Source: an uncultured Sulfuricurvum sp.
GTDB taxonomy: Bacteria > Campylobacterota > Campylobacteria > Campylobacterales > Sulfurimonadaceae
Direction: 5' to 3'
DNA: 64,000 nt
Assembly: GCA_903844635.1 (NCBI GenBank)
Contig: CAIMUF010000077.1
Coordinates: 1-64,000 of the forward strand
A model generated the notes under the pieces. It did not search any database and was not told where the DNA came from. It saw only the letters and a list, made by a program, of their open reading frames with translations. Shown here in pieces: positions 18,321 through 28,117 of the stretch (its first letter is position 1; each line of letters begins with the position of its first letter). The translations under genes were made by a program, and so were the position numbers.

Positions 18321-19748
18321 TTAATAGCTAACGTTAAAAAGCAAATAGTAGTTCTTTAATTTATCAAGTTCTGAACCATAGCCAGGTGATGTTAATGCAG
18401 TTGGTGCACCGATTTGCATACCGCTTCCACTGTAATCGTAATCGATCATCTGAGCACCTACACGCAAATGCGCATAACGATTAATGGGTTGAATGTAATA
18501 CGCTTCGATAGCATCCCCGCGAGTTGCGAGTTTATTGGTCACGTCATTCGAGCCTTGAGTAAAGCCAAACCAGTTTTGAGAACCGTGATTGTATTCAAGT
18601 CCAATACGTGGATTGTTTAAGATATCACTATTAAAGGTATAACGTCCACCAAGCCAGTAAGCATGACCTGTTTTATCATCTGTACTAGCAGTATTGGCTG
18701 TAGCAGCATTTGTTAAAAGTCCAAAATTCATCCCATTGTATAAACCTGTCATACCATTAGGTGATGCTACAGAAACCGCATAGTGTGCAAATAAATCAAG
18801 ATTTGTATCAGCAAGATTAGTAAATTCCATCATTGCTGTATACAAAGTTACATCACCAATATTGGCATTAACAGGAGTATTTGAAACCATATCTGTAGCT
18901 TTTACCATACTCACTTGAACCAATGATCCTGGAATGCCAAGACCGAAATCGAAAAATGCTCCCATAACCGTTGCATCTTCGATACTACCTGCACCACTGC
19001 CAATATATGTAGGCGCCTGCACACTTCCAGTCGTATCCTGATACCCTTTGCCATATCCAAATCGTAATGCTGCTTCAGGGATACCTGTGAGTTTTTGAAG
19101 TCCTAGCGTAGCTACTACACCATCCGCTCCGCCATCAAAACTGAGTGCTGAATAGGTTGATTTACGAACCGTGTTGTCTTTAAACTGATGAGATGGACCA
19201 TCCGAGCTTGGCTGACGACCGATGGTCAATGCCAAAGGAACTTCACCTTTTAGTACCGTCCAATCTACATACGCACGATCGACAAAGAGAGAGCTGTCGC
19301 TAGGACGGCGACCCTGCATCGGATCCATTGAAGAGTAAGGGTATACGGAACTGTCAGCCCAGTTTTTATACATTGCCAATCGCCCTGTAAACTTCATATC
19401 ATCGGTAATATCCGATGACATAGTGAGACGTAAACGGTTTGACCAAATATCGCCGTCAGAACTTTCTGAACCATCCGCCGTAGTACGTTTGAACGAATCA
19501 ACACGAGTTCTGAAATCTACACCTCAGTTGATTTTATTCACCATAGTTGCCGTTTCGACTTTATCGACTCGTTCTTCGAGTTCATCTACACGAACCGTTT
19601 GTTGTTTTGCGACTTGTTCATTTTGAGCTTTTTGCAATGCTTCAATTTTACTTTTCAGTTCATCGATTTGCGCCTGAACAGAATTATCAGCTGCATACGA
19701 GCTAACAACAAGAGATGCAAGAGCACTGAGTATAATTGTTTTTTTCAT
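18321..19748 (-). pseudogene. DUF3373-type outer-membrane porin, interrupted by one in-frame TGA
   Basis: An outer-membrane beta-barrel protein of 475 codons typical of Campylobacterota. The first part (to 19524) has a signal peptide ending SSYAA and a short coiled coil (IDELKSKIEALQKAQ). After one TGA at 19524-19526 the same frame runs on without another stop as GVDFRTRVDSFKRTT and then the barrel, ending in aromatic Tyr (LLFNVSY). Homologs as I recall them have Trp at the stop position (K.NW..DFRTR), so a TGG to TGA change is the simplest reading. This is a nonsense mutation or a base error. TGA is a normal stop elsewhere here, so recoding is unlikely. Confidence 0.8.
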
Positions 19749-19766
19749 AATAGTCCCTCTACTAAA

Positions 19767-20030
19767 TTATAAACCTGCGGCTTCGGGATGATCCGAATCA
19801 GCAGCATGAGATGTTAAATATCCTTTTAGGGCACTTTGATCGCCAGCACTTAGTTTGTCAATCCCCATGGAAGCCATCTTGTCCGGTTTTTCAAAAACTT
19901 TTTCCCACTGCTTAATTGCCTTGGAACTGGGATCCAACTTTAATGACTTAGCCAGATCTTTACCACTTGCCGCATAAGCAGAAATGGACAATAATATCAA
20001 GCTAAATAACGTTATGAGTGCTAATTTCAT
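19767..20030 (-). CDS. Small periplasmic protein of unknown function
   Basis: An 87-residue protein starting MKLALITLF with a cleavable signal peptide ending SAYA. The mature part (about 70 residues) is charged and helical and ends TSHAADSDHPEAAGL. The composition is like a small c-type cytochrome but there is no CxxCH, so heme binding is not supported. It lies just upstream of the DUF3373 porin gene on the same strand. I do not recognise the family. An ATG 12 bases earlier is possible, but the signal peptide favours 20030. Confidence 0.7.
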   Translation of the reverse strand: MKLALITLFSLILLSISAYAASGKDLAKSLKLDPSSKAIKQWEKVFEKPDKMASMGIDKLSAGDQSALKGYLTSHAADSDHPEAAGL

Positions 20031-20197
20031 ACTTGATTCCATCCTTAAATTAAAATATATAATATAAGTAAAAAGTAATTATTGTTTACTTTTACTCATA
20101 GTTTTATGATTTGATTGTACATTTGTATAACTTTAATAAAACCTAAAAAATGAGAAGTTTATGATAAATTTATGAAGATTGTTATAATTTTGAGAGT

Positions 20198-20220
20198 TAA
20201 CGGGTCAAGTTTACCCGTTA
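20198..20220. repeat. Perfect hairpin after the second chemoreceptor gene
   Basis: TAACGGGT and ACCCGTTA form an 8-base stem with a 7-base loop, starting one base after the stop codon of the chemoreceptor gene. There is no U-tract on that strand, so it is at best a weak terminator; it may act as an RNA 3' end stabiliser. Confidence 0.5.
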
Positions 20221-20221
20221 T

Positions 20222-21742
20222 TTAAAATTTTTTTAATTTGACATCACTTAATACGCGATCAGCCATTATAGATACTTCATTGGCAATTGTATCTGTATTT
20301 TTTGCAATTTCGGCATTGTTTTGTGTCTCTAGCTCAAATACGGACACAATAGCATTAATCTGTCGGATACCGTTTGCTTGACCTTCGATCGCTTCACCGA
20401 TATCGTTGATCGACTGCACCAATAATCCGACATTTGCATTAATATCAGAGAGCGATTTTTGGGTTCGCTCTGCGAGCTTTCGTACTTCATCAGCAACGAC
20501 CGCAAACCCTCGTCCATGCTCACCTGCTCGTGCTGCTTCAATAGCTGCATTGAGTGCAAGCAGATTGGTTTGATCTGCAATATCGCCAATTACCGTAATA
20601 ATCATTTTAATATCATCAGATTGGCGTGTCACTTCTTGTGTTCGTTGTAGTACATCCTCGACACTTTGAGTCATTCGATCCACTTCTGTTGATGTTTTTT
20701 GAATCCCTCTTGCCTGTTCTTGTGAAGAGTGCGATAATTTTTCTACATTGTCTTTAAGACGCAGTGCGCTTTCCTCCATCGAAGTCCCATTCGTTAAACT
20801 GGTTTGGAGCATGGACGCAATATCATCACCCAATTTGTTGACAAGCTGTTCAATTTTTCCACTATTTTGATTAATTCTTTTGGTAAAATCAAGCTGTCCA
20901 TAGGCTTCAACTACACGAGTTATTTCCCGAATATCTTGTCCCACCATTTGACGCAATTCACTGAGCATTCGGTTAAATACCTCTTTAAGTTCTTTAAGCT
21001 GAGCATTTGCAGGGCTAGAAATAAGTGACCGCTCAATCATACCTTTTGAAACTTCTTCTACAATCGTAACCGCTTCAGCAACCATCAAAGAATCTTCTTT
21101 CAGTCCTTCTTCGAGTATCTTTACATTGTGATCCGCTTGAATTTGCAGCTGATTACTCTGAATAAACTGATGAGCCTGTGTTACAATAATATACACGAGC
21201 CCTACTACTTGAATCGCGAACATAACAATGTGTGTCAATAAAATCCAAACATCACATCCGCTGCTAAATACAATCACGTCCTGTCCAAACATCGATACAT
21301 GATTGAGTTGAAGCACAAAAAAGAGAATATGGTGAAACGCTACCGCTACCGTAGCAACCAAAATAGGGGTAATATCTTTATAAACTGCCAAAAATGCTGC
21401 TATAAAGAAAAGGGAAAAATGCATTTCGATCATCCCTAGCTGCTGCTGTATCATAATCATCGGAAAAATCGAAAGACCTATGGCAATAATACTCCGCCCC
21501 AATGCCGAACCACGGAATCCTGCATAGGCAATGATTATAAGTCCCAATGCCAATCCACCATTGATAATTCCAAACTGATACGTCGAATAACGAATTGACG
21601 TTATAAATGTAACCCCAATAAATGCTAATATGCCTATAATCAGCATAAATTTGTCTGCTTTTGCAAAATCTGCCTGTAAACGCACCTGAATTTCAGGACT
21701 TAAAGAAGTATCATGTGCAGGGAATAGCGCGGTTAAACTCAT
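20222..21742 (-). CDS. Chemoreceptor with polytopic membrane sensor domain
   Basis: A 506-residue methyl-accepting protein whose N-terminal 200 residues form about six membrane helices instead of a periplasmic domain. Histidines recur in or near the helices ([23 protein letters not shown]), a pattern I have seen in an unnamed sensor module also found on GGDEF proteins. A helical linker and a complete signalling domain ([34 protein letters not shown]) follow. It overlaps the Sco-like gene by 4 bases, which suggests a shared redox or metal input; that is an inference. Confidence 0.88.
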   Translation of the reverse strand: MSLTALFPAHDTSLSPEIQVRLQADFAKADKFMLIIGILAFIGVTFITSIRYSTYQFGIINGGLALGLIIIAYAGFRGSALGRSIIAIGLSIFPMIMIQQQLGMIEMHFSLFFIAAFLAVYKDITPILVATVAVAFHHILFFVLQLNHVSMFGQDVIVFSSGCDVWILLTHIVMFAIQVVGLVYIIVTQAHQFIQSNQLQIQADHNVKILEEGLKEDSLMVAEAVTIVEEVSKGMIERSLISSPANAQLKELKEVFNRMLSELRQMVGQDIREITRVVEAYGQLDFTKRINQNSGKIEQLVNKLGDDIASMLQTSLTNGTSMEESALRLKDNVEKLSHSSQEQARGIQKTSTEVDRMTQSVEDVLQRTQEVTRQSDDIKMIITVIGDIADQTNLLALNAAIEAARAGEHGRGFAVVADEVRKLAERTQKSLSDINANVGLLVQSINDIGEAIEGQANGIRQINAIVSVFELETQNNAEIAKNTDTIANEVSIMADRVLSDVKLKKF

Positions 21743-22305
21743 TGTAATTCTCCTATATCTTTTAAAATCAAACGACGGTTGTACGGTGTAGATGTATAAA
21801 TATAAACCAATTCGTACCTATGTCCATTTTTACGTATCAAGTACGCATAAGGCATGTGTTCAGCTTCAACGCCTAAATGCGTATAGACCAAATTTAGAGT
21901 ATGTACCATATCCTTTAACTCAACTTCATTCGGAGCATACGATTTAAAATTTTTATCAAAAGATTCTGCCCAACTTTGTACAGAAAGAGAATCCATCTTT
22001 GGTGTCATATTTACAAACCAGACCGATGGAATGTGTTGAAAGTTTTGTTTTTTAATTTCATGGTCAATATCAGCCAAATCATGAAGTGCTGGCATACAAA
22101 CACGTGTGCATCCAACATAGCCAAAATAAACCAATACTAATTCGGATTTTTCTTTTTTTAAAAAAGAAAAATTAACGACTCTGCGATCTTCACCTCGTCC
22201 AGCATGATTTGGATCACTCAATGCTGGAAATGCCATACTGGCAATTACACCAAAAGCAATTACGATTAAAAGAATGCCAGAAAATGTTTTCATTGCCGGT
22301 TTCAT
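21739..22305 (-). CDS. Sco1/SenC-like thioredoxin-fold protein
   Basis: A 188-residue membrane-anchored periplasmic protein: one N-terminal helix (about 7-27) and a thioredoxin fold with C66-T-R-V-C70, the CxxxC copper/thiol motif of Sco proteins, in [16 protein letters not shown] later [16 protein letters not shown] segment may supply the copper-ligand histidine. Sco proteins deliver copper to, or reduce thiols of, cytochrome oxidase; the partner here is not in the window. It is translationally coupled to the following chemoreceptor gene. Confidence 0.8.
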   Translation of the reverse strand: MKPAMKTFSGILLIVIAFGVIASMAFPALSDPNHAGRGEDRRVVNFSFLKKEKSELVLVYFGYVGCTRVCMPALHDLADIDHEIKKQNFQHIPSVWFVNMTPKMDSLSVQSWAESFDKNFKSYAPNEVELKDMVHTLNLVYTHLGVEAEHMPYAYLIRKNGHRYELVYIYTSTPYNRRLILKDIGELQ

Positions 22306-22383
22306 TCACATAATCCTAATTGAAATAAATAGTAAATATTTTAGTATTTTCACCCTGAGAGCAATCTTTTTTATAGATAAATC

Positions 22384-23169
22384 TTATCCGTTTTTTAAAA
22401 TTTTAAGTGCCTCTTCTACATCATCTTGGCGCATAAGTGACTCACCAACCAAAAATGCATCAACGCCAGCCTTACTCAAATCTTCCAATTGACCGTGTTC
22501 ATAAATACCGCTTTCAGCCACAATGATTTTACCGTTAGGAATAAGAGGGATAAGGTCGTAACTCAGGTTCATATTCATCTCAAATGTTTGTAGATTACGA
22601 TGATTAATTCCAATAATATCTGCACCCGCATAGATGGCTTTGGTAAGTTCAGATTTATCGTGAATTTCCACCAAGGCTTCCATTCCTAAATGGCGCGTGT
22701 AGTTTAAGAGTTCTTTGAGCTCGCTTTTAGACAATGCTGCCGCAATAAGAAGAACAAAATCAGCACCATAAACGAGTGCTTCAAGAAGCTGATATTTGGA
22801 AATGATAAAATCTTTACGCAATAAGGGGATACCGACATAACGACGAATTTCAGCGAGATAGTCCAAGTGCCCTTGGAAAAAATGAGGTTCCGTTAAAATC
22901 GAAATCGCATTCGCACCGCCACGCTCATACGCTTGCGCTATTGCCACAGGATCAAAATCTTCGCGAATGATTCCACGAGAAGGACTCGCTTTTTTGACTT
23001 CTGAAATGATACGGTACGGCTCATCAGGAGTTGCCGTCAAAAATGGACGTACATCACGCGGGGCACGTGCATTAAATGCCAAAGAACGTCCCAGCCACTC
23101 CATACTAAACTTAGCCTCACGCTCTTTTAAATCTTCTTTTGTTTTTTTGATGATGTCATCGAGTATCAT
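22384..23169 (-). CDS. trpC: TrpC, indole-3-glycerol phosphate synthase
   Basis: A 261-residue TIM-barrel enzyme of tryptophan synthesis that closes the indole ring of carboxyphenylaminodeoxyribulose phosphate. Motifs [37 protein letters not shown] and [12 protein letters not shown] are all present. It stands apart from other trp genes and overlaps the preceding TPR gene by 4 bases. Confidence 0.96.
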   Translation of the reverse strand: MILDDIIKKTKEDLKEREAKFSMEWLGRSLAFNARAPRDVRPFLTATPDEPYRIISEVKKASPSRGIIREDFDPVAIAQAYERGGANAISILTEPHFFQGHLDYLAEIRRYVGIPLLRKDFIISKYQLLEALVYGADFVLLIAAALSKSELKELLNYTRHLGMEALVEIHDKSELTKAIYAGADIIGINHRNLQTFEMNMNLSYDLIPLIPNGKIIVAESGIYEHGQLEDLSKAGVDAFLVGESLMRQDDVEEALKILKNG

Positions 23170-24440
23170 TGTTTCTCCTTAGTTTTACACGTCTCAATTG
23201 CTTTAAGATGATCATTTACCTCTTGTTCCTCTGTTCCAATCATCGATTCGACTTGTTTTATCAGGCGCAATGCTTCGATACATTCACCCTTTTTATAATA
23301 TCCCCATGCGAGAGAATCGAGATAAAACGGGGATTCAGGCTGTGCAAGCAATGCTTTTTTAACATACACAATCCCAGCATCAACATCAATATCGTGATCA
23401 ATCATCAAATAGCCTAAATAATTAGCATAAAGCGGACTTTCCATCTCGCTGTTCGCTTCTTTCAGTCCATCGACTACTGCAGCCAAAAGAAGAGGATCAT
23501 TTTTATTGATGGCAGCTTCATAGGTGAAAACGGAACTTTGAGCCAAGAAGAGAGGATCTTGATCTTTTTTATACAACTTTTTTGCCAATTCAGAGGCTTT
23601 TTCAAATTGTTTATTTCGAACATAAAGTTCCAACAAAAGCGGATCATTCACTCCTGATTTTTCAAGTATTGCATTGAGTTTAACAATATCTTGTTTATAT
23701 GCATAAATCTTAATTATTTCTTGTGCAATCAAAGGGTCAAGGCCCAAATCATACGTTTGCTCGTATATCAACGCGGCCTCATCGAGCGCACCGCTATCTG
23801 CATACAAACTGCCCAAACGTTTTCCAATAATTTTGCTGTTTCCATATGCAGCGATATGTTCTCTTAAAAAGGTTATCGCCTCTTTTTTTTGTTCTAAATG
23901 CGCATACATGATAAGTGATATACGATCTGCCATCTCTTCATCATGGGTGAGATCATAGCCTTTTTTAAGAGCAACATAAGCCCCTTGAAAATTGCCCAGT
24001 TTTATCAGTGCTTCTGCATTCAAAGCATAATCACTTGCAGCTTTCGTTTGCTCACTTAGTGTCAATGATTCCTGTGCAGCTTGCGAATATTTTCCGCTTT
24101 TAAGCAATGCAATAACGGCAAATCGCTGCAAGGTTTGATCTTCAGGGTTTGCAGCTAATGCGCGTTGTGTTAAACGCGTGAGCTTTTCCCCATTATTACT
24201 TTGTTCAACCATCCGCAAAGATTGATACAAATACTCTTTACGTCCGGTTTTACCATACAGTGTTTCAAAATAGCTCGCAGCTAAATCATGTTTTTGACGC
24301 ATTTGGGCATCCAAAGCAGCCAAAATATACGTCTCATTATTAATTTCAATGGATGATGCTATATTTTTTTGTTCCTTAGGCTTTGTAGCTGCTTCTAAAC
24401 CTAATGTCATTACGAGCACGATTAAAAAAAATTTGTTCAT
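23166..24440 (-). CDS. Periplasmic TPR-repeat protein
   Basis: A protein of about 424 residues with a signal peptide ([19 protein letters not shown]) followed by many degenerate tetratricopeptide repeats. It is probably a periplasmic or outer-membrane-facing scaffold; no enzymatic motif is seen. The start at 24440 gives an ATGA overlap with the YkgJ-type gene and places the signal peptide at the N-terminus, so it is preferred to one six codons earlier. The partner is unknown. Confidence 0.85.
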   Translation of the reverse strand: MNKFFLIVLVMTLGLEAATKPKEQKNIASSIEINNETYILAALDAQMRQKHDLAASYFETLYGKTGRKEYLYQSLRMVEQSNNGEKLTRLTQRALAANPEDQTLQRFAVIALLKSGKYSQAAQESLTLSEQTKAASDYALNAEALIKLGNFQGAYVALKKGYDLTHDEEMADRISLIMYAHLEQKKEAITFLREHIAAYGNSKIIGKRLGSLYADSGALDEAALIYEQTYDLGLDPLIAQEIIKIYAYKQDIVKLNAILEKSGVNDPLLLELYVRNKQFEKASELAKKLYKKDQDPLFLAQSSVFTYEAAINKNDPLLLAAVVDGLKEANSEMESPLYANYLGYLMIDHDIDVDAGIVYVKKALLAQPESPFYLDSLAWGYYKKGECIEALRLIKQVESMIGTEEQEVNDHLKAIETCKTKEKQ

Positions 24441-24814
24441 CCGATTATCCCTGGACATTCTTGCTTTAGCTCATCAATGCGATGACGAAAATAATCCCAA
24501 AACGGAAATGTTCGACACTGCAGCGGACGGGCTGTATAAATACTACACCCATTTCGTGAACGATCAAAAAACACACAATCGTGTGAACCCTTTACCATGC
24601 GTTCTTGAAGCGAATAGCGGTAGCCTTCTTTACGCAAATAATTACGCCGAAACTCCCGTTCATCCATTTCTAAAAGCTTTGCGATGGCAGTGATTTCCGT
24701 TACAGAAACAAAAATATTACCACTTTCACCGGTACAGCAGTTACCTCCGCATGAGGAACACGCATCAGGATTAAAGGCATAACAAAACCCTTCTTGTGTC
24801 ATTAAATCGGACAT
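24437..24814 (-). CDS. YkgJ/UPF0153 cysteine-cluster protein
   Basis: A 125-residue protein of the YkgJ family (putative zinc- or iron-chelating). Cysteines are spaced CSSCGGNCC near the N-terminus, then C in GSHDCVFF, NGCSIY and LQCRTFPFW, the usual eight-Cys pattern. The biochemical role is not established. It overlaps trmN6 by 13 bases and the TPR gene by 4. Confidence 0.88.
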   Translation of the reverse strand: MSDLMTQEGFCYAFNPDACSSCGGNCCTGESGNIFVSVTEITAIAKLLEMDEREFRRNYLRKEGYRYSLQERMVKGSHDCVFFDRSRNGCSIYTARPLQCRTFPFWDYFRHRIDELKQECPGIIG

Positions 24815-25494
24815 TTGATACTGTGCACCTTTGCTCTATCATAAATCTCCTGCACAGCAGGAGTATAACTTTTATCTTCTAGTGTTATCAATGGCGGCAA
24901 AATATTGGTCATTGCTTTACTGTTTTTTTTCGCATGTATCATCACCAACGTACTGGCACGATTCAGCTTCGAATGGACGAATTGTACATTAACGACTCTT
25001 AAGCCTGCATCTTCAAATGCACTGCATAACGAGACAAACTGCCTAGCATCATAACAAATAGCCGTTTGCCCTTTTGGCTTCAAAAGTTTCGAAATTTTAC
25101 GTGCAAAAATTTCAATGGGTAAATGGATATTATAACGGGCTTGATGAAGCATTTGGTTTTCAGAACGCGCAGAACCTTCATGATAAAAAGGAGGATTGGA
25201 AACGATCCAGTCAAATCCTTTTGCATCATTAAATTCGGCAAAATCCCCCTCATGAACACTATATTCGATTTGATTGATCTCTCCGTTACGACGAGCTATC
25301 TGGGCATAAGGTGTTTGTTTTTCAACTCCCTCAAGTGCAACATCACAATCACGCGCAACCAAAAGTCCAACAATTCCACACCCTACACCGACATCAAGCA
25401 TTCTGCCTTTTGGTACAAGTGAAGTGATAAATCCATACAAAAGTATCGAATCACTGTTATAACAATAGCCGCCGTCGAATTGATAAAGAAGCAA
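24802..25494 (-). CDS. TrmN6-like tRNA1(Val) adenine-N6 methyltransferase
   Basis: A 230-residue class I methyltransferase. The SAM motif MLDVGVGCGIVGLL is followed by WIVSNPPFYHEGS, the NPPF/Y motif of N6-adenine methyltransferases. The opening (YQFDGGYCYNSDSILLYGF) is typical of the TrmN6/YfiC family, which modifies A37 of tRNA-Val in E. coli. It is the first gene of a minus-strand run (trmN6, ykgJ, TPR, trpC). Confidence 0.85.
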   Translation of the reverse strand: MLLYQFDGGYCYNSDSILLYGFITSLVPKGRMLDVGVGCGIVGLLVARDCDVALEGVEKQTPYAQIARRNGEINQIEYSVHEGDFAEFNDAKGFDWIVSNPPFYHEGSARSENQMLHQARYNIHLPIEIFARKISKLLKPKGQTAICYDARQFVSLCSAFEDAGLRVVNVQFVHSKLNRASTLVMIHAKKNSKAMTNILPPLITLEDKSYTPAVQEIYDRAKVHSIKCPI

Positions 25495-25510
25495 TTATCT
25501 ACCTTTGAGT

Positions 25511-25516
25511 TATAAT
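25511..25516 (+). promoter_or_regulatory. -10 element for kdsB
   Basis: A perfect TATAAT 31 bases before the kdsB start codon in the divergent gap with trmN6. No -35 is evident. Confidence 0.5.
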
Positions 25517-25547
25517 TTAATAATTATATCGTTACCAAGGTTTACTA

Positions 25548-26267
25548 ATGATTATCATCCCTGCCCGTCTCGCCTCAACCCGTTTCCCTCAAAAAGTTTT
25601 AGCCGATATTGGCGGTCTGCCGATGGTGATCCGTACCGCTAAACGGGTCGAATCAATTGATCGTGTTGTTGTTGCATGCGATGATGAAAAGATCCTGGAA
25701 ATTTGTACGGCTCACGGCGTCGAAGCACGGCTCACTTCTACAACGCATAAAAGCGGAACGGATCGTATCAATGAATGCGCCCAACTTCTTGATATTAGTG
25801 ACGATGAACTCATCATCAATGTTCAAGCCGATGAACCCTTTATCGAAACCGAAGTCTTGGTTCAGCTCATCGAACGACTCAACAGTCTTAAGTCACAAAA
25901 CAGTCCATTCATTATGGCAAGCTGCTATAACGCAATCAATACGGAATCCGCGAATGATCCCAATATGGTAAAAGTTATTACCGATGATGCCCATAATGCC
26001 ATCTATTTTTCCCGTTCTCCTATCCCGTTTAACCGCAGCGGCGAAGCATCCTATTTCGGACACATCGGAATTTATGGATTTACAAAAAAAAGTTTGCATG
26101 ATTTTTGTACGCTGGGGGAAGCACCGCTGGAAGACATCGAAAAACTCGAACAGCTTCGAGCACTCTATCATGGTAAAAAGATTTCTATGGTAAAAGTGGC
26201 GAGTGCAGGATTCGGGATCGATACAGTGGAAGATTTAGAAAGAGCAAAAAAGATTTTTGGGATTTAA
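25548..26267 (+). CDS. kdsB: KdsB, CMP-KDO synthetase
   Basis: A 239-residue cytidylyltransferase that activates KDO for lipopolysaccharide inner-core synthesis. Motifs are IIPARLASTRFPQKVL (nucleotide binding), VQADEPFIE, YFSRSPIPFNR and GIDTVEDLERA. It is a single gene with its own promoter and a strong terminator that overlaps its stop codon. Confidence 0.96.
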   Translation: MIIIPARLASTRFPQKVLADIGGLPMVIRTAKRVESIDRVVVACDDEKILEICTAHGVEARLTSTTHKSGTDRINECAQLLDISDDELIINVQADEPFIETEVLVQLIERLNSLKSQNSPFIMASCYNAINTESANDPNMVKVITDDAHNAIYFSRSPIPFNRSGEASYFGHIGIYGFTKKSLHDFCTLGEAPLEDIEKLEQLRALYHGKKISMVKVASAGFGIDTVEDLERAKKIFGI

Positions 26268-26284
26268 GCTCCAAAAATCTTTTT
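26247..26284. terminator. Bidirectional terminator between kdsB and the NifX-like gene
   Basis: AAAAAGATTTTTGG and CCAAAAATCTTTTT form a perfect 14-base stem around a 10-base loop that holds the kdsB stop codon. Each strand ends in a T-run, so it can terminate transcription from both convergent genes. Confidence 0.85.
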
Positions 26285-26287
26285 ACT

Positions 26288-26680
26288 TTATGTAAACTGC
26301 GGAGCTAATTCCATCAAAATCTTTTGAGCGTTAGCCTCTGTACCATTGTACTTTTTGATTTTTATTCCTAAATTACTCATACTTTTTGCTGTATTTTTAC
26401 AAGCCATTTTAACTACAAGATAATCACAATCATGAATAGCGTCTGCCATCGTATCATGCGCTTTAACATGTTCAACATCTTCTGCCCCATGCTCGCAGGT
26501 GTGATGTTCATCATGATCATGCTGATCTTCACCCGCAACTTTTGGATTAACACGTAGACCTTCTAACTCAAAACTTCGGAACATTCCACCTTTGAGATTA
26601 AAAATGGCAAAATAAGGAGTGTGACCAGCATTTCCAGCCATTTTTAACGAATCATCCATAACAGGTACCGCAATTTTCAT
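26288..26680 (-). CDS. NifX/NifB-like (dinitrogenase FeMo-cofactor domain) protein with His-rich insert
   Basis: A 130-residue protein with the small FeMo-cofactor-binding fold (MKIAVPVMDD start, AGHTPYFAIF, YLVVKMAC near the end). Where other members have a short loop it carries a His/Asp/Glu-rich stretch (EDQHDHDEHHTCEHGAEDVEH). The family binds Fe-S or metal clusters; the insert suggests metal chelation or delivery. No nif genes are nearby. The start at 26680 is chosen for the GGAG 6-9 bases before it. Confidence 0.82.
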   Translation of the reverse strand: MKIAVPVMDDSLKMAGNAGHTPYFAIFNLKGGMFRSFELEGLRVNPKVAGEDQHDHDEHHTCEHGAEDVEHVKAHDTMADAIHDCDYLVVKMACKNTAKSMSNLGIKIKKYNGTEANAQKILMELAPQFT

Positions 26681-26844
26681 GATAATCTCCACATATATTT
26701 TTGATTATTATGCCTTATTATGCTTAAAAATCAAATAGCTACTTATGTATAAAATCTATACAACGTATCTCCTGTAACTGCTATACTGTTGCTATGTTTG
26801 AGGCGTACAATGACAGCATACGGATACTTACTGAAGGAAATAGA

Positions 26845-27186
26845 ATGTTATTGATAGAAGCTTTTACCGATCATATCCTCAACAAAAAAAGTCTTAAAGA
26901 CTACGTACAATACCGCAAAAGTACTGCTGAACGTGGAGAATTTAACGATGCTAAATTACTCCAAGCAGAAGAAAATCTTCAACGACTGAAAGAGGAAGCG
27001 CCAGAAGTTTATAACGAGATGTACAAAACTCTAACTGAGATATACAAACGCAACCGAGGGTTACCTGTAGAATATCCTCTTGACTTTGTTCGCCAAATTT
27101 TACGTATGTACAAAAATACATTATCAGTAGAAGAAATTTCTGAAGAGTATAAACGCATACTGGATCATTATCATCACGATGCTTAA
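26845..27186 (+). CDS. Conserved-looking helical protein of unknown function
   Basis: A 113-residue soluble protein, mostly charged alpha helix (MLLIEAFTDHILNKKSLKDYV..., ending DHYHHDA). No motif is recognised. The ATG at 26845 has AAGGAAATAG upstream; an ATG at 26794 is possible but has no such site. It stands alone between the NifX-like gene and rpsO, facing rpsO. Confidence 0.65.
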   Translation: MLLIEAFTDHILNKKSLKDYVQYRKSTAERGEFNDAKLLQAEENLQRLKEEAPEVYNEMYKTLTEIYKRNRGLPVEYPLDFVRQILRMYKNTLSVEEISEEYKRILDHYHHDA

Positions 27187-27227
27187 TTAAAGTATTTTGT
27201 GGAAATAAGAGGGAATGAAGGAAAAGG

Positions 27228-27251
27228 CTTCTGCCTCATAAGAGGCTGAAG
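27228..27251. terminator. rpsO terminator hairpin
   Basis: CTTCTGCCTC and GAGGCTGAAG pair over 10 bases with one mismatch and a 4-base loop. On the minus strand it is followed by CCTTTTCCTT, placing it about 20 bases after the rpsO stop. It may serve the convergent hypothetical gene too. Confidence 0.7.
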
Positions 27252-27267
27252 TTCTAAATCGCAAAAT

Positions 27268-27543
27268 TTAGATGTTGTCGCGGATACCAAGTTCAGCAAT
27301 AAGCTTGTTATAGCTTGTACGATTTGTACGTTTCAAGTAACGCATCAAACGACGACGTTGACCAACCAATTTCAAAAGACCAAGACGTGATGAGTGGTCT
27401 TTTTTGAAAATTTTAAGGTGTTCAGTAAGATCACCGATACGCTTTGAAAGCAATGCAATTTGTACTTCACTTGAACCAGTATCGCCTTCTGTGCGTTGAA
27501 ATTCTTTAATAATTTCAGTTTTTTTAGCCGTATCTAAAGCCAT
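27268..27543 (-). CDS. rpsO: RpsO, 30S ribosomal protein S15
   Basis: A 91-residue S15 protein that binds the central domain of 16S rRNA. The [32 protein letters not shown] and [10 protein letters not shown] segments are diagnostic and the length is standard. It has its own promoter and terminator and is divergent from the Rrf2-flhA pair, a gene order I recall from Campylobacter. Confidence 0.98.
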   Translation of the reverse strand: MALDTAKKTEIIKEFQRTEGDTGSSEVQIALLSKRIGDLTEHLKIFKKDHSSRLGLLKLVGQRRRLMRYLKRTNRTSYNKLIAELGIRDNI

Positions 27544-27607
27544 AATAGCCTCCTGATGGGTAGTTAAATTTACTTGATAAAGAGAGTTCTCTTCAAGCAG
27601 GAACGGA

Positions 27608-27613
27608 ATTATA
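27608..27613 (-). promoter_or_regulatory. -10 element for rpsO
   Basis: TATAAT on the minus strand, 65 bases before the rpsO start, leaving a leader long enough for autoregulation by S15. No -35 is clear. Confidence 0.5.
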
Positions 27614-27662
27614 ACTGAAAAACTCTTTTTTTGCGGTGAAACTCTCTCTAATGATATTTAGC

Positions 27663-27668
27663 TATAAT
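27663..27668 (+). promoter_or_regulatory. -10 element for Rrf2-flhA
   Basis: TATAAT 42 bases before the Rrf2 start on the plus strand. It could be the site where the Rrf2 protein controls its own transcription. Confidence 0.5.
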
Positions 27669-27709
27669 ATCTTTTCTATAAAAAATAAATAAATTACGGG
27701 GGTATCGTG

Positions 27710-28114
27710 ATGCTGATGACCAAAGCGAGTGAATACGCTCTACTGTCACTCATCATTTTAGCCAAAGCATCGCATCCTCTTGACGTTGACTCTCTCTCTC
27801 GAGAACTCGATATTTCTAAAAGTTTTTTAGCAAAGATTCTCCAATCGCTTGCACGTAAAGGGATTTTAAAATCCTTTAAAGGAGTCAATGGTGGATTTGA
27901 GCTGGCACGTCCCAGTTCAGAAATTACCATGCTTGAGGTAATGGAAGCAGCTGAGGGAAAAAGTCCTGCTGTCTTTAACTGCGCTCCTTCAAAAGAAGAA
28001 TGTCCATCTAATAAAGCGACTACGTGTTCTTTATGGCCATTTCTCAATCGATTGCAGGGAAAAGTAGATGCTTTTTTAGGTGTTCTAACTCTAGAAGCCA
28101 TTTTAGAAGAGTAA
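27710..28114 (+). CDS. Rrf2-family regulator with three cysteines
   Basis: A transcription regulator of about 134 residues. An N-terminal winged helix (KASEYALLSLIILAK, LDISKSFLAKILQSLARKG, GVNGGFELARP) is followed by Cys residues near 91, 98 and 106 in NCAPSKEECPSNKATTC. This spacing is that of the Fe-S ligands in IscR/NsrR-type members, so it probably senses iron, NO or redox state. It ends 3 bases before flhA, which suggests that flagellar export may be tied to this signal. GTG and ATG starts are adjacent; the ATG at 27710 follows a GGGGG site. Confidence 0.85.
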   Translation: MLMTKASEYALLSLIILAKASHPLDVDSLSRELDISKSFLAKILQSLARKGILKSFKGVNGGFELARPSSEITMLEVMEAAEGKSPAVFNCAPSKEECPSNKATTCSLWPFLNRLQGKVDAFLGVLTLEAILEE

Positions 28115-28117
28115 TTT

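Noticed and set aside
19524-19526. TGA read as Trp or selenocysteine
   Set aside because: Many neighbouring genes end in TGA, and there is no clear selenocysteine hairpin after the codon, so recoding is not supported.
19767-20030. Small c-type cytochrome
   Set aside because: Size and signal peptide fit, but no CxxCH motif is present.
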